Counted from the stretch's first letter, positions 44,369 through 53,567 are shown. The stretch: DNA of 64,000 nucleotides from Phenylobacterium sp. LH3H17 (GCF_024298925.1 NZ_CP101283.1:2237001-2301000), one strand, 5' to 3'. Notes: generated by a model not told the origin, from the sequence alone. Numbers and translations: made by a program.

Positions 44369-45598
44369 CTAGGCGGCGACCCCGCCGACCCGGGCGATGT
44401 TGCAGTGGACCCAAAGCTTCTCCAGCGCCTCGGCCAGATTCTCCATCATGTCGTCGGTGTGGGCGGGCGACGGCGTGAACCGCAGGCGCTCGGTGCCGCG
44501 CGGCACGGTGGGATAGTTGATCGGCTGCACATAGATCCCGTAGTCGGCAAGGAGGGTGTCGGAGATCATCTTGCAATGGACCGCGTCGCCCACCAGGACG
44601 GGAACGATGTGGCTCACCGACGGCATCACCGGCAGACCAGCCTTCAGGAGCCGCGCCTTCAGGGTCGCTGCGCGCTCCTGATGGGCGATGCGGACCTCGT
44701 TGTGGTCCTTGAGATAGCGAATCGAGGCCACCGCGCCGGCGGCGAGCGCCGGCGGGATCGAGGTGGTGAAGATGAAGCCGTCGGCAAAGGAGCGGATGGC
44801 GTCGACGATCACGGCGTCGGCGGCGATGTAGCCGCCCATAACCCCGAACGCCTTGCCCAGCGTGCCCTCGACGATGTCGATCTGCGCCATCACGCCGTCG
44901 CGCTCGGCCACGCCGGCCCCGCGGGGGCCGTACATGCCGACCGCGTGGACCTCGTCCAGGTAGGTCATGGCGCCATACTTCTTGGCCAGCGCCACCGTGC
45001 CCGGCAGGTCGGCGATGTCGCCGTCCATCGAGTAGACGCTCTCGAAGGCGATGACCTTGGGGGCGTCGGCCGGAGCCTCGATCAGCAGCTGCTCCAGGTG
45101 CTCGAGGTCGTTGTGACGGAACACCCGGCGGCTGTCGCGACCGCCGGCCCGGATGCCGGAAATCATCGAGTTGTGATTCAGCTCGTCCGAAAAGATGATC
45201 AGGCCGGGCAGGATCTTGTAGAGCGTCGAGAGCGAGGCCTCGTTGGAGACATAGCCCGAGGTGAACAGGAGGGCTGCTTCCTTGCCGTGGAGATCGGCGA
45301 GCTCGTGCTCCAGCTCGACATGGTAGTGGGTGGTGCCCGAGATGTTGCGCGTCCCACCCGAGCCGGCCCCGGCTTCGTCGATGGCCTTGTGCATGGCGTC
45401 CAGCACGACGGGGTTCTGGCCCTGGCCCAGATAGTCGTTCGAGCACCAGACCGTCACCTCCGCCTGGGCCCCGTCTGTCTGGGTCCAGGTGGCGCGCGGA
45501 AACTGGCCGCGATGGCGCTTGAGGTCGGCGAACACCCGATAACGGCCTTCCGAACGGACACGTTCGAGGGCTGAGCGGAAGGCGTCCTTGTAATCCAT
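44369..45598 (-). CDS. hemA: 5-aminolevulinate synthase
   Basis: 409 aa from the ATG at 45598 ([23 protein letters not shown]), the usual alphaproteobacterial start. Alpha-oxoamine synthase fold: [48 protein letters not shown] and the PLP lysine in [15 protein letters not shown]. It condenses glycine and succinyl-CoA (C4 or Shemin pathway) to begin heme synthesis. An FNR-like site lies about 100 bases upstream. hemB is 2 kb away on the other strand. Confidence 0.97.
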   Translation of the reverse strand: MDYKDAFRSALERVRSEGRYRVFADLKRHRGQFPRATWTQTDGAQAEVTVWCSNDYLGQGQNPVVLDAMHKAIDEAGAGSGGTRNISGTTHYHVELEHELADLHGKEAALLFTSGYVSNEASLSTLYKILPGLIIFSDELNHNSMISGIRAGGRDSRRVFRHNDLEHLEQLLIEAPADAPKVIAFESVYSMDGDIADLPGTVALAKKYGAMTYLDEVHAVGMYGPRGAGVAERDGVMAQIDIVEGTLGKAFGVMGGYIAADAVIVDAIRSFADGFIFTTSIPPALAAGAVASIRYLKDHNEVRIAHQERAATLKARLLKAGLPVMPSVSHIVPVLVGDAVHCKMISDTLLADYGIYVQPINYPTVPRGTERLRFTPSPAHTDDMMENLAEALEKLWVHCNIARVGGVAA

Positions 45599-45695
45599 CG
45601 ACTTGAACTCCGCCCTTGGCGATCGACGATCTCTCGCCGCGAGCGGTCCCCTTATTCGGCTGGGCTTATCGCGCCGTAGAAGCCGATTGTCCACA

Positions 45696-45709
45696 TTGAG
45701 CGATGTCAC
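45696..45709 (-). promoter_or_regulatory. FNR/FixK-like box upstream of hemA
   Basis: On the plus strand TTGAG-CGAT-GTCAC; compared with TTGAT-N4-ATCAA it keeps TTGA and TCA with the 4-base centre. It lies about 98-111 bases before the hemA start codon. Weak on its own, but hemA is under FnrL/FixK control in several alphaproteobacteria. Confidence 0.3.
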
Positions 45710-45783
45710 AGACGATCAGATTTCATGACTGAGCGCACTAGCTTTGTGATCGCAGGTAACAAAGCCCCGCCGTTCGCAGGTTC

Positions 45784-45814
45784 CAGGAGCGGCCGCGCGA
45801 AGCGAGCGCTCCTG
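45784..45814. terminator. Hairpin after the exported methyltransferase gene
   Basis: CAGGAGCG (45784-45791) pairs with CGCTCCTG (45807-45814), with further GC pairing possible inside the loop. It starts 12 bases after the stop of the minus-strand gene at 45826. No T run. Confidence 0.4.
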
Positions 45815-45825
45815 TCCTGAAGGTC

Positions 45826-46545
45826 CTAGCCGGGCTTCTTGAACTTGAAGACGAACTGGTCGGTCTTGCCGCGGATCGAGGGATCGAACACCAGCTTGGT
45901 CTTGTCGTCGGCGGAATTGCGTACCGCGTTGCTCTCGCCCACGAACTTGAAGCCGGCGGCCTCGACCTCGCGCTTTACGACGGCCGGATCGATTCGATGC
46001 AGGCTGTCGGCGACCTCCAGCGGCGCCCCGTCAACGGCGGCATGGTCGATGATCACCAAGGTCCCGCCCGGCTTGATGGTGTCGAAGAGCGCCTTGTTCA
46101 CCGCCGCCACGTCCAGGTTGAACCGCTTAAGATGGAAGTCGTGATAGTTCTGGGCGGTGAACATCAAATCTACCGGCTCAGGTGTCTTGAAGGCGGGGCC
46201 GGTCATGGCCACCGGGGTGACATTGCCCTTGGCCTCGGTCTTGGCCTTTTCCAGGTCGGCGGCCGGCACGGCGGCGAAGACCTTGCCGGTCGGCCCCACC
46301 GCGGCGCTCAACATGCGAGTGAAATAACCGCCGCCGGGGATCAGTTCGACGACCACGTCGCCCTGCTTTACGCCAGCGAACTCCAGCATCTCGGCGGGCT
46401 TGCGCGCGTCGTCGCGCTCCCTGTCGGCGGCGGGCCGGTCGGGATTCGCTACGGCGGCGGTCACATGGGCGGGCGGTGCAGCCTGGACGGAGGCGGCGGC
46501 CATGGAAATCGCCGCGCAGGCGGCCAACAGAAGACTGCGTTTCAT
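45826..46545 (-). CDS. Exported class I SAM-dependent methyltransferase-like protein
   Basis: 239 aa from the ATG at 46545, with GGGAGAGA upstream. A Sec signal peptide (MKRSLLLAACAAISMAAASVQA) precedes a Rossmann-type methyltransferase core: FAGVKQGDVVVELIPGGGYFTRMLSAAVGPTGKVFAA (motif I as ELIPGGGYF), DLMFTAQNYHDFHLKRFNLD and GGTLVIIDHAA. This group of predicted methyltransferases with signal peptides is common in alphaproteobacteria; how it would obtain SAM outside the cytosol is unexplained, so a non-methyltransferase role is possible. Confidence 0.8.
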   Translation of the reverse strand: MKRSLLLAACAAISMAAASVQAAPPAHVTAAVANPDRPAADRERDDARKPAEMLEFAGVKQGDVVVELIPGGGYFTRMLSAAVGPTGKVFAAVPAADLEKAKTEAKGNVTPVAMTGPAFKTPEPVDLMFTAQNYHDFHLKRFNLDVAAVNKALFDTIKPGGTLVIIDHAAVDGAPLEVADSLHRIDPAVVKREVEAAGFKFVGESNAVRNSADDKTKLVFDPSIRGKTDQFVFKFKKPG

Positions 46546-46581
46546 CGGTCTCTCTCCCATCGGCGCGCTCTCCGGCGGCCG

Positions 46582-47634
46582 TCATTGCCTAGGTAGGGGC
46601 GACCACTCCTCTCCGGAAGGTAGAGGCGCAAATATGGCGTCCAGCATGGTGTCGTCGACCCCTTCCGGCGTGGCCGGCTGCCAGCGCGGGGCGTTGTCCT
46701 TCTCCACGATCACTGCGCGAACCCCTTCGAGGAAGTCGTGGCGTTGAACGACCCGCGCCCCGATCCGGTACTCCATGGCCATGTTGTCGGCGAAGCTCGC
46801 CGCGGCTCCGCCCAACCGGAGCTGGCGGAAGGCGACCTTCATCGTCTGGGGCGACTTCCCGGCCAGCACCTTGAGCTGCTCGCGCGCCCAGTCGCTGTCG
46901 GCGGCCTCGAGCGCCGCCAGGATGCCCTCGAGGCTGTCGACGCCGAAGATCCTATCGATTTCGTCCTGGTGGGCGGCGATGGGCGGCCGCCCGGCGTCGG
47001 CCTCGAATTCCGTCAGGATGGTCTCGACGGCGGCCGGATCGGCGACGATGGCGGCCTTCAGTTCGGGTATCCTGGCGCTTTCCACGAAGTCGGTGGCCAC
47101 ACCCACCAACTCGCAGTCGGCGGCCTTGATCCGCGCGCCGGTCAGGGCCAGCCACAGGCCGATATGGCCGGGCATGCGCGGCAGGAACCAGCCGCCGCCA
47201 ACGTCTGGGAACAGGCCGATCCCGGTCTCAGGCATGGCGAAGGTGGTCTTCTCCGTGGCCACTCGGTAGCCGGAGGGCATGGCCAGGCCGACCCCGCCGC
47301 CCATGGTGATCCCATCCATGATGGTGACGACGGGCTTCTCGTACTCGAACAGCAGGTGGTTCAGCCGGTACTCGACGAAGAAGAATTCGCGCGCCGCCTT
47401 GCCGTCCCCCGCCCCGCTCTCGGCCAGCATGCGAATGTCGCCTCCGGCGCAGAAACCGCGCTCGCCCGAATGATCCAGCAAGACCAGCTCGATGGCCGGA
47501 TCGTCGCGCCAGGCCACCAGGGCCTGGGTGATCGCCCGGCACATGGCGGTGTTCAGCGCGTGCAGCGCCTGGGGTCGATTGAGCGTAATCCGCCCGACCT
47601 TGCCTTCGATGCGGGTGAGAACGTCTTCCGTCAT
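46582..47634 (-). CDS. 3-hydroxyisobutyryl-CoA hydrolase (crotonase superfamily)
   Basis: 350 aa from the ATG at 47634 (an ATG three codons earlier is also open). Crotonase fold with the HIBCH-type blocks: LNRPQALHALNTAMCRAI, SGERGFCAGGDIRML, FFVEYRLNHLLFEYEKPVV, MDGITMGGGVGLAMP, MPETGIGLFPDVGGGWFLPR. Length (350 rather than 260) and the EYRLNHLL block favour 3-hydroxyisobutyryl-CoA hydrolase of valine breakdown over plain enoyl-CoA hydratase. A 3-hydroxyisobutyrate dehydrogenase-like gene lies 1.1 kb away, beyond hemB. Confidence 0.87.
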   Translation of the reverse strand: MTEDVLTRIEGKVGRITLNRPQALHALNTAMCRAITQALVAWRDDPAIELVLLDHSGERGFCAGGDIRMLAESGAGDGKAAREFFFVEYRLNHLLFEYEKPVVTIMDGITMGGGVGLAMPSGYRVATEKTTFAMPETGIGLFPDVGGGWFLPRMPGHIGLWLALTGARIKAADCELVGVATDFVESARIPELKAAIVADPAAVETILTEFEADAGRPPIAAHQDEIDRIFGVDSLEGILAALEAADSDWAREQLKVLAGKSPQTMKVAFRQLRLGGAAASFADNMAMEYRIGARVVQRHDFLEGVRAVIVEKDNAPRWQPATPEGVDDTMLDAIFAPLPSGEEWSPLPRQ

Positions 47635-47761
47635 GGCGATCATCTCGAAATAGCGGCGTCGATCGCGCCGTTATCACACTGGACCATGAGCTCCATCTGA
47701 TACAGGTCAGGAACGCCTGAAGACTTGCACATGGCCAAGGGATCGGTCACAGCGCGGGATC

Positions 47762-48778
47762 ATGACCATAGCCCCCCTCGCCGCCTATCCCGCCCTGCGA
47801 CTTCGCCGCCTGCGCCAGGCCGACTGGATCCGCCGGCTGGTGCGCGAAAGCGTCCTGACCCCCGCCGACCTGATCTGGTCGATGGTGGTGCACGAGGGCG
47901 AGGGCGAGGTCCCCGTGGCTTCGATGCCGGGCGTCTCGCGTCTGTCGGTCAAGGAGGCCGCCAAGGCCGCGGTCGAAGCCAGGAAGCTGGGCATTCCGGC
48001 CATCGCCATCTTCCCGCACATCGACGGGGCCAAGAAGGACGCCTCGGGCCTGATGGCCCACGACCCCAACGGCGTCATCGCCAACGCCATCAAGGCCATG
48101 AAGGACGCCGCCCCCGAGGTCGGGATCATGTGCGACGTGGCGCTCGACCCGTTCACCGACCATGGCCACGACGGAGTGATCGAGAACGGCAAAATCCTCA
48201 ACGACCCCACGATCGAGCGGCTGATCCAGCAAGGGCTGATGCAGGCGCAGGCCGGCTGCGACATCCTCGCACCCTCCGACATGATGGACGGTCGCTGCGG
48301 CGCGTTGCGCCAGGCGCTGGAGGGCGCGGGCCTGCAGGACGTGATGATCATGTCCTATGCGGCCAAGTACGCCTCGGCCTTCTACGGCCCGTACCGGGAC
48401 GCCATCGGCTCGGGGAAGCTGGGCACCGGTTCGGTCGGCAATCCGGGCGACAAGAAAACCTACCAGATGGACTCGGCCAATTCCGACGAGGCCCTGCGTG
48501 AGGTCGCCCTGGACATCGCCGAGGGCGCCGACATGGTCATGGTCAAGCCGGGCATGCCCTATCTCGACATCGTCAGCCGGGTGGTCGAGGCCTTCGCCAT
48601 GCCAACCTTCGCCTTCCAGGTCTCCGGCGAATACGCGATGATCATGGCCGCCGCCCAGAACGGCTGGATCGACGAGGAACGCGCCATCCTGGAAAGCCTG
48701 GGCGGCTTCAAGCGCGCCGGGGCCGCCGGGGTGATCACCTATTTCGCGCCTCGGGCGGCGAGGCTGCTCGGCGCCTAG
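47762..48778 (+). CDS. hemB: Delta-aminolevulinic acid dehydratase (porphobilinogen synthase)
   Basis: 338 aa. ALAD signature: RLSVKEAAKAAVEARKLGIPAIAIFP, the metal region CDVALDPFTDHGHDGVI, the Schiff-base lysines in MSYAAKYASAFYGPYRDA and MVKPGMPYLDIV. The metal site has Asp/Ala instead of the three cysteines of zinc enzymes, so it should be a Mg-dependent type. It joins two aminolevulinates into porphobilinogen after HemA. Confidence 0.96.
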   Translation: MTIAPLAAYPALRLRRLRQADWIRRLVRESVLTPADLIWSMVVHEGEGEVPVASMPGVSRLSVKEAAKAAVEARKLGIPAIAIFPHIDGAKKDASGLMAHDPNGVIANAIKAMKDAAPEVGIMCDVALDPFTDHGHDGVIENGKILNDPTIERLIQQGLMQAQAGCDILAPSDMMDGRCGALRQALEGAGLQDVMIMSYAAKYASAFYGPYRDAIGSGKLGTGSVGNPGDKKTYQMDSANSDEALREVALDIAEGADMVMVKPGMPYLDIVSRVVEAFAMPTFAFQVSGEYAMIMAAAQNGWIDEERAILESLGGFKRAGAAGVITYFAPRAARLLGA

Positions 48779-49635
48779 CTGGGCTTTTCCAGCCGGGTGA
48801 CCAGGCTGGAGGTGTCCCAGCGGTTCCCGCCAGACGCCTGCACCTCGGCGTAGAAGCCGTCGACCATCGCGGTCATGTCCAGCTTCGCGCCGTTGGCCCC
48901 GGCCTCGTCCAGCACCAGGCCCAGGTCCTTGCGCATCCAGTCGACGGCGAAGCCGAAGTCGAACTTGCCCTCGCTCATGGTTCTCCAGCGGTTGTCGAGT
49001 TGCCAGGACTGGGCCGCGCCCTTGGAGATCGCCTCATAGACCTCGGCCGTATCCAGCCCCGCGCGCTTGGCGAAGTGCAGGCCCTCTGCCAGGCCCTGGA
49101 CGATCCCGGCGATGCAGATCTGGTTGACCATCTTGGTGAGCTGGCCCGCCCCCGGGCCACCCATCCGCCGCACCGCCTTGGCGAAGGCGGCGATCACCGG
49201 CTCCGCACGTTCATAGGCCTGGGCCTCGCCGCCGCACATGACGGTGAGTTGCCCGTTCTCCGCGCCCGCCTGGCCGCCGGAGACCGGGGCGTCGACGAAC
49301 CAGCGCCCGCTCCCCCCCGCCAGCTCGGCCATCTCACGGGCCACGGTGGCCGAGGTCGTGGTGTGGTCGACGACGATCCCGCCCTCGGCCATGGCTGGCA
49401 GGACCAGGGCGGAGACGCCGCGCACGTCGTCGTCGTTGCCGACGCAGAGGAAGACGATCTCGGCGCCAGCCGCGGCCTCCGCGGGGCTCGCGCCAGCCCG
49501 CCCTCCATGGGTCGCGACCCAGCGGACGGCCTTTTCAGGGCTGCGATTGAACACGGCGACCTGATGGCCGGCCTTGGCCAGATGGCCCGCCATGGGGAAA
49601 CCCATCACCCCGAGCCCGACGAATGCGACCTTCAT
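48775..49635 (-). CDS. NAD(P)-dependent beta-hydroxyacid dehydrogenase (3-hydroxyisobutyrate dehydrogenase family)
   Basis: 286 aa. GLGVMGFPMAGHLAKAGHQVAVFNR (dinucleotide-binding start), VVDHTTTSATVAREMAEL, FVDAPVSGGQAGAENGQLTVMCGG and GAGQLTKMVNQICIAG with the catalytic Lys are the family blocks. Options are 3-hydroxyisobutyrate dehydrogenase (MmsB), tartronate semialdehyde reductase or a glyoxylate/succinic semialdehyde reductase. The HIBCH-like and acyl-CoA dehydrogenase genes nearby favour valine degradation, by context only. Overlaps the end of the convergent hemB by 4 bases. Confidence 0.85.
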   Translation of the reverse strand: MKVAFVGLGVMGFPMAGHLAKAGHQVAVFNRSPEKAVRWVATHGGRAGASPAEAAAGAEIVFLCVGNDDDVRGVSALVLPAMAEGGIVVDHTTTSATVAREMAELAGGSGRWFVDAPVSGGQAGAENGQLTVMCGGEAQAYERAEPVIAAFAKAVRRMGGPGAGQLTKMVNQICIAGIVQGLAEGLHFAKRAGLDTAEVYEAISKGAAQSWQLDNRWRTMSEGKFDFGFAVDWMRKDLGLVLDEAGANGAKLDMTAMVDGFYAEVQASGGNRWDTSSLVTRLEKPS

Positions 49636-49657
49636 GCACGACCTCGATTCAGTACGC

Positions 49658-49672
49658 TCAACGCCATCTTAA
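49658..49672 (+). promoter_or_regulatory. CtrA-like site upstream of motB
   Basis: TCAA-N7-TTAA followed by C, one mismatch from the CtrA consensus TTAA-N7-TTAAC, ending 48 bases before the motB start codon. Confidence 0.4.
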
Positions 49673-49720
49673 CGAGCCCCGTCCACCTTGCAGTGGAATC
49701 AGAGTCACCGGGGTCGAGTC

Positions 49721-50626
49721 ATGGCTGTGGGCGAAGCCCCAATCCTGATCAAGAAGGTCAAGAAAGTCTCCGGGCACGGCCACCATGGCGGCGCCTGGAA
49801 AGTGGCCTATGCGGACTTCGTGACCGCCATGATGGCCTTCTTCCTGCTGATGTGGCTGATCAACACGACCAGTCCGGAACAGAAGCGCGGCATCGCCGAC
49901 TATTTCGCGCCGGCCAGCGTCTCGGAGACCACTTCGGGTTCGGGCGGCATCCTGGGCGGCACCGCCCTGGGCGACGACGGCGCCAAGGGCGCCGGCTCCA
50001 TGTCGATCATCGAGGAGAAGGCGCCCGAGTCGAAAGTCCAGGACAACGGCAGCTCGACGGAGGCCGGCAAGGACATCTCGCCCCAGACCACCGAGGAAGC
50101 CCTGCGCGAGGCCCTGGCCAAGCGCGAGGAGGCGGCGTTCGCCTCCGCCGCCCAGTCCCTGCGCCAGGCGCTGCAGGACATGCCGGAGCTGGCCGAACTC
50201 TCGAAAAACATCCTCATCGACCAGACTCCGGAGGGCCTGCGCATCCAGCTGATCGATCAGGAAGGCCGCTCGATGTTCAACACGGGCCAGGCTCAGCCCA
50301 ACGACCGCGCCAAGCTGCTCCTGCGCGCCGTCGCCAAGATCATCAACCGGCTGCCGAACCGAATCACCGTCTCGGGCCACACCAGCGTCAGCGCCTCGGG
50401 CGCGAAGCTCGATGGCGACTGGTCGCTGTCCAGCGGCCGCGCGGACGCCTCGCGGCGCGTGCTGCAGGCCGCCGGCGTCGATCCCGATCGGGTCTACCAG
50501 GTGTCTGGCAAGGCCAATTCCGAGCCGCTCTATCCCGACGATCCCACCCTGGCGGGCAACCGCCGCATCGCCATCGTGCTGCTGCGCGAAGCGCCCGTCC
50601 TGCCGCCGGACAGCGGGCTGCAATGA
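49721..50626 (+). CDS. motB: Flagellar motor stator protein MotB
   Basis: 301 aa from the ATG at 49721. One transmembrane helix (YADFVTAMMAFFLLMWLINTT) with the proton-carrying Asp32, a linker region with predicted helices, and an OmpA/MotB peptidoglycan-binding domain (about 150-295: FNTGQAQPNDRAKLLLRAVAKIINRLPNRITVSGHT, SSGRADASRRVL, NRRIAIVLL). The N-terminal GHHGGAWKVAYADF block is typical of the alphaproteobacterial MotB. motA is not adjacent, as in Caulobacter, where motA and motB lie apart. Confidence 0.94.
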   Translation: MAVGEAPILIKKVKKVSGHGHHGGAWKVAYADFVTAMMAFFLLMWLINTTSPEQKRGIADYFAPASVSETTSGSGGILGGTALGDDGAKGAGSMSIIEEKAPESKVQDNGSSTEAGKDISPQTTEEALREALAKREEAAFASAAQSLRQALQDMPELAELSKNILIDQTPEGLRIQLIDQEGRSMFNTGQAQPNDRAKLLLRAVAKIINRLPNRITVSGHTSVSASGAKLDGDWSLSSGRADASRRVLQAAGVDPDRVYQVSGKANSEPLYPDDPTLAGNRRIAIVLLREAPVLPPDSGLQ

Positions 50627-50721
50627 TCGAGCTCGGCCTGTGACGTTTGGGAGCTTGCGCCTGAGCTTCCCATGACGCCTAATCGCCCCAGGCGTAGTGG
50701 TTCGAAAGCGATCGCAAGTCC

Positions 50722-51486
50722 GTGACGCAACACTTTCCGACGCGACAGCTCAGGTTCTTCCTGACCGCACCTTCGCCGTGTCCCTATTTGCCTGAGCGGC
50801 ACGAGCGGAAAGTCTTCGCCCACTTGCCGCTGTCGGACGGGGCCAGCGTCAATGACAGCCTGACCCAGGTCGGCTTCCGCCGGTCCCAGAACATCGCCTA
50901 CCGCCCCGCCTGCGAGGCCTGCGCCGCCTGCGTCTCGGCGCGCATCCCGGCCAGGGACTATGTCTTCTCGCGCTCCGAACGCCGCGCGCTCGCCCGCAAC
51001 GAAGACCTGGAGCGCCACCTGGTCGAGGCCGAGGCCACCATGGAGCAGTTCGACCTGCTCCGCCGCTACCTGGTGAGTCGCCACGCCAATGGCGGCATGG
51101 CCGAGATGACCTGGCCCGACTATGTGGCCATGGTCGAGGACACGGCGGTCCGCACCCACATCATCGAATACCGCCTGCGCTCGCAGGACGGAGGCCCCGG
51201 CGACCTGATCGCCTGCGCCCTGGTGGACCTGATGAGCGACGGCCTGTCGCTGGTCTATTCGTTCTATGACCCGACCCTGACCAAGCGCAGCCTGGGCTCT
51301 TTCGTGATTTTGGACCATGTGGTCCAGGCCTGCCTGACCAGCCTGCCCTACGTCTATCTCGGCTACTGGGTCCGGGGCTCCGAAAAGATGGACTACAAGG
51401 TCCGCTTCTCGCCCATCGAACTGCTGCGGCCGGAGGGCTGGTCGTTGATGTCCGCCCGCGATCGCATGCGGATCATAGAGCCCTGA
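50722..51486 (+). CDS. bpt: Aspartate/glutamate leucyltransferase (Bpt, N-degron pathway)
   Basis: 254 aa from a GTG at 50722. ATE1-like fold: FFLTAPSPCPYLPERHERKVFAHL, FRRSQNIAYRPACEACAACVSARIP (the conserved Cys cluster), FSRSERRALARNEDL, LSLVYSFYDPTLTKRSLGSFVILDHV, YVYLGYWVRGSEKMDYKVRF. Bpt transfers Leu from tRNA to N-terminal Asp or Glu, marking proteins for ClpS-ClpAP. Length matches the family (about 250). Confidence 0.95.
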   Translation: MTQHFPTRQLRFFLTAPSPCPYLPERHERKVFAHLPLSDGASVNDSLTQVGFRRSQNIAYRPACEACAACVSARIPARDYVFSRSERRALARNEDLERHLVEAEATMEQFDLLRRYLVSRHANGGMAEMTWPDYVAMVEDTAVRTHIIEYRLRSQDGGPGDLIACALVDLMSDGLSLVYSFYDPTLTKRSLGSFVILDHVVQACLTSLPYVYLGYWVRGSEKMDYKVRFSPIELLRPEGWSLMSARDRMRIIEP

Positions 51487-51570
51487 GCATCCCGCATCGT
51501 TGACAGCCGCGCCGCGCGGTTCTCACATGTCTCCCAGCGAAGCCGTCAGAGCTTCTCCCGGAGGACATTC

Positions 51571-52767
51571 ATGGATCCTGCGCTCGAAGCGTTCCGCAGC
51601 GAGGCCCGCGCCTGGCTCGACGAGAACTTCCCGCCGTCCCTGAAGGGCCAGGGCGCCGTGATGATGGCCGAGGGGCCCGCGCCGGAAGACGCCGACTTCA
51701 AGCTCTGGAAGCAGCGCATCGGCGACCGCGGCTGGGGCGTTCCCACCTGGCCCGCGGCCTATGGCGGCGGTGGGCTCTCGGTGGCCGAGACCCGTGTCCT
51801 GCGCGAGGAGATGGCCAGGATCGGCGCCTGGAACCCGATCGGCGGCATGGGCGTGATGATGTTCGGCCCGACCCTGCTGGAATACGGCACGGAAGCGCAG
51901 AAGCAGCGCCACATCCCACCCATCGCCAAGGGGACGCTGCGCTGGTGCCAAGGATATTCCGAACCGGGCTCCGGGTCGGACTTGGCGTCCCTGCAGACCA
52001 AGGCTGAGGACAAAGGTGAGTATTTCCTCATAAATGGTTCAAAAATATGGACTTCGGGCGCGCAGTATGCCGATTGGTGCTTCTGCCTGACCCGGACCGA
52101 GCCTACCAAGAAGCATGAGGGGATCAGCTTCCTGCTGATCGACATGCGCTCGCCGGGGGTGGAGACGCGGCCGATCCTGCTGATCTCCGGGTCCTCGCCG
52201 TTCTGCGAGACCTTCTTCACCGACGTGAAGGTGTCCAAGGAGAACCTGGTCGGACCGCTGAACGGCGGCTGGACGGTCGGAAAACGGCTGTTGCAGCACG
52301 AGCGGAGCGGGATCAGCGGCGCCGACGGCGGCCGGGCCCAGCCCACCGCCAGGCCGCTGCGCGAGGCGGCCAAGCGCTACAAGGGCGTGGAAGAGGACGG
52401 CGCGCTGGCCGACAGCGATATGCGCACGCGCGCGGCCATGCTGGACATGGACCAAAAGGCATACGCCCTCACCATCGCCCGCGTGGCGGCCGAGGCGAAG
52501 AACCAGAACGGCCCCAGCGCGGCGACCTCGATCATGAAGAACGCCTATTCGCGGGCAGCCACCGACCAGGCCGAGATGATCGTCGAGGCCATGGGACTGA
52601 ACGGCCTCGGCTGGGAGGGCGACGACTTCACGGCCGAGGAGCGGGCCGCGGGCCGGGCCTATCTGCGGATCAAGTCCTCGACCATCGCCGGCGGCTCGCA
52701 GGAGATCCAGAACAACATCATCGCCAAGCGCATCCTGGGCCTACCCGACACCACCCAGAACCGCTGA
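51571..52767 (+). CDS. Acyl-CoA dehydrogenase
   Basis: 398 aa; GGAGGAC 6 bases upstream. ACAD domains in order: N-terminal helices (to about 120; VPTWPAAYGGGGLS), middle beta domain with the FAD-contact motif WCQGYSEPGSGSDLASLQT and INGSKIWTSGAQYADWCFCL, and C-terminal helices ending SSTIAGGSQEIQNNIIAKRILGLP. The TIAGGSQEIQ form instead of YEGTNEIQ is common in the FadE/Acd branch acting on branched, steroid-like or long acyl-CoAs. Substrate cannot be told. Confidence 0.92.
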   Translation: MDPALEAFRSEARAWLDENFPPSLKGQGAVMMAEGPAPEDADFKLWKQRIGDRGWGVPTWPAAYGGGGLSVAETRVLREEMARIGAWNPIGGMGVMMFGPTLLEYGTEAQKQRHIPPIAKGTLRWCQGYSEPGSGSDLASLQTKAEDKGEYFLINGSKIWTSGAQYADWCFCLTRTEPTKKHEGISFLLIDMRSPGVETRPILLISGSSPFCETFFTDVKVSKENLVGPLNGGWTVGKRLLQHERSGISGADGGRAQPTARPLREAAKRYKGVEEDGALADSDMRTRAAMLDMDQKAYALTIARVAAEAKNQNGPSAATSIMKNAYSRAATDQAEMIVEAMGLNGLGWEGDDFTAEERAAGRAYLRIKSSTIAGGSQEIQNNIIAKRILGLPDTTQNR

Positions 52768-52892
52768 CCGCCGCGGGCTTCGTCAACAGCAGAGCCTGTC
52801 CCGTCCCCAGGCCCGGGCGCAAGGCGCGTCGACCGCCGGCCCCCGGCTTGGTAAACCTGCGGCGTGTACTCGTATCGGTCCGGAACAGTCGC

Positions 52893-53567
52893 ATGACGCG
52901 CCAATTGCGCCTGGAGCTCCGGCGTCCGGTTTCGTACGCCCGCGAGCACTTCGTGCCTGGCCCGTCGAACGCCCAGGCCATCGCGATCCTAGACGCCTGG
53001 CCGGCCTGGCATGGCGGGACGCTGGCGCTGTTCGGGCCCACCGGGGTCGGCAAGACCCATCTGGCGCGACACTGGGCCGAGCGGGCCGGCGCGGTGATCC
53101 TGGACCGCGCAGACCCGCAGCTCGGGGAGGCCGCCGGCCGGCCCGTGCTGGTGGAGGACGTGGACCAGGGCGTCGATGGCGAAGCTCTGTTCCATCTCAT
53201 CAACATGGCGGGCCGCGAGGGGGGCGGCCTGCTGCTCACCGCCCGCCAGGCGCCGGTCGCCTGGAGCGCGGCGCTGCCGGACCTGCGCTCGCGGCTCAAC
53301 GCTCTGCCGACCGCCGAGATCGAGGAGCCCGACGACGTCGTTCTCGAAGGGGTCTTGAGGAAATTCTTCCGGGAACGGAGCATTCGTCCGCCCCGTGAGG
53401 TCTTCCCATACCTGTTGCGTCGCATGGAGAGGTCGATCCCGGCGGCGCGGGAGATCGTCAGGCGGCTGGATGAGGCGGCCGACGACGCGGGGCGGCCCAT
53501 TTCGCGGGCGCTGGCCCGGCAGATTCTTGAGGACGATACGGAGAATCTTGACCTTTTCGATGGATGA
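52893..53567 (+). CDS. hdaA: DnaA-related regulatory inactivator HdaA
   Basis: 224 aa from the ATG at 52893 (the frame opens at a TTG 45 bases earlier). The N-terminus TRQLRLEL contains the beta-clamp-binding motif QLRL-L characteristic of Hda. The AAA+ domain follows with Walker A GPTGVGKTHLARHW, a degenerate Walker B region VLVEDVDQGVDG, sensor I LLLTARQAP, and the C-terminal lid RRMERSIPAAREIVRRLDEAA. With the clamp, HdaA promotes hydrolysis of ATP on DnaA and restrains replication starts. The hdaA-ppk-ppx order is as in Caulobacter. Confidence 0.93.
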   Translation: MTRQLRLELRRPVSYAREHFVPGPSNAQAIAILDAWPAWHGGTLALFGPTGVGKTHLARHWAERAGAVILDRADPQLGEAAGRPVLVEDVDQGVDGEALFHLINMAGREGGGLLLTARQAPVAWSAALPDLRSRLNALPTAEIEEPDDVVLEGVLRKFFRERSIRPPREVFPYLLRRMERSIPAAREIVRRLDEAADDAGRPISRALARQILEDDTENLDLFDG

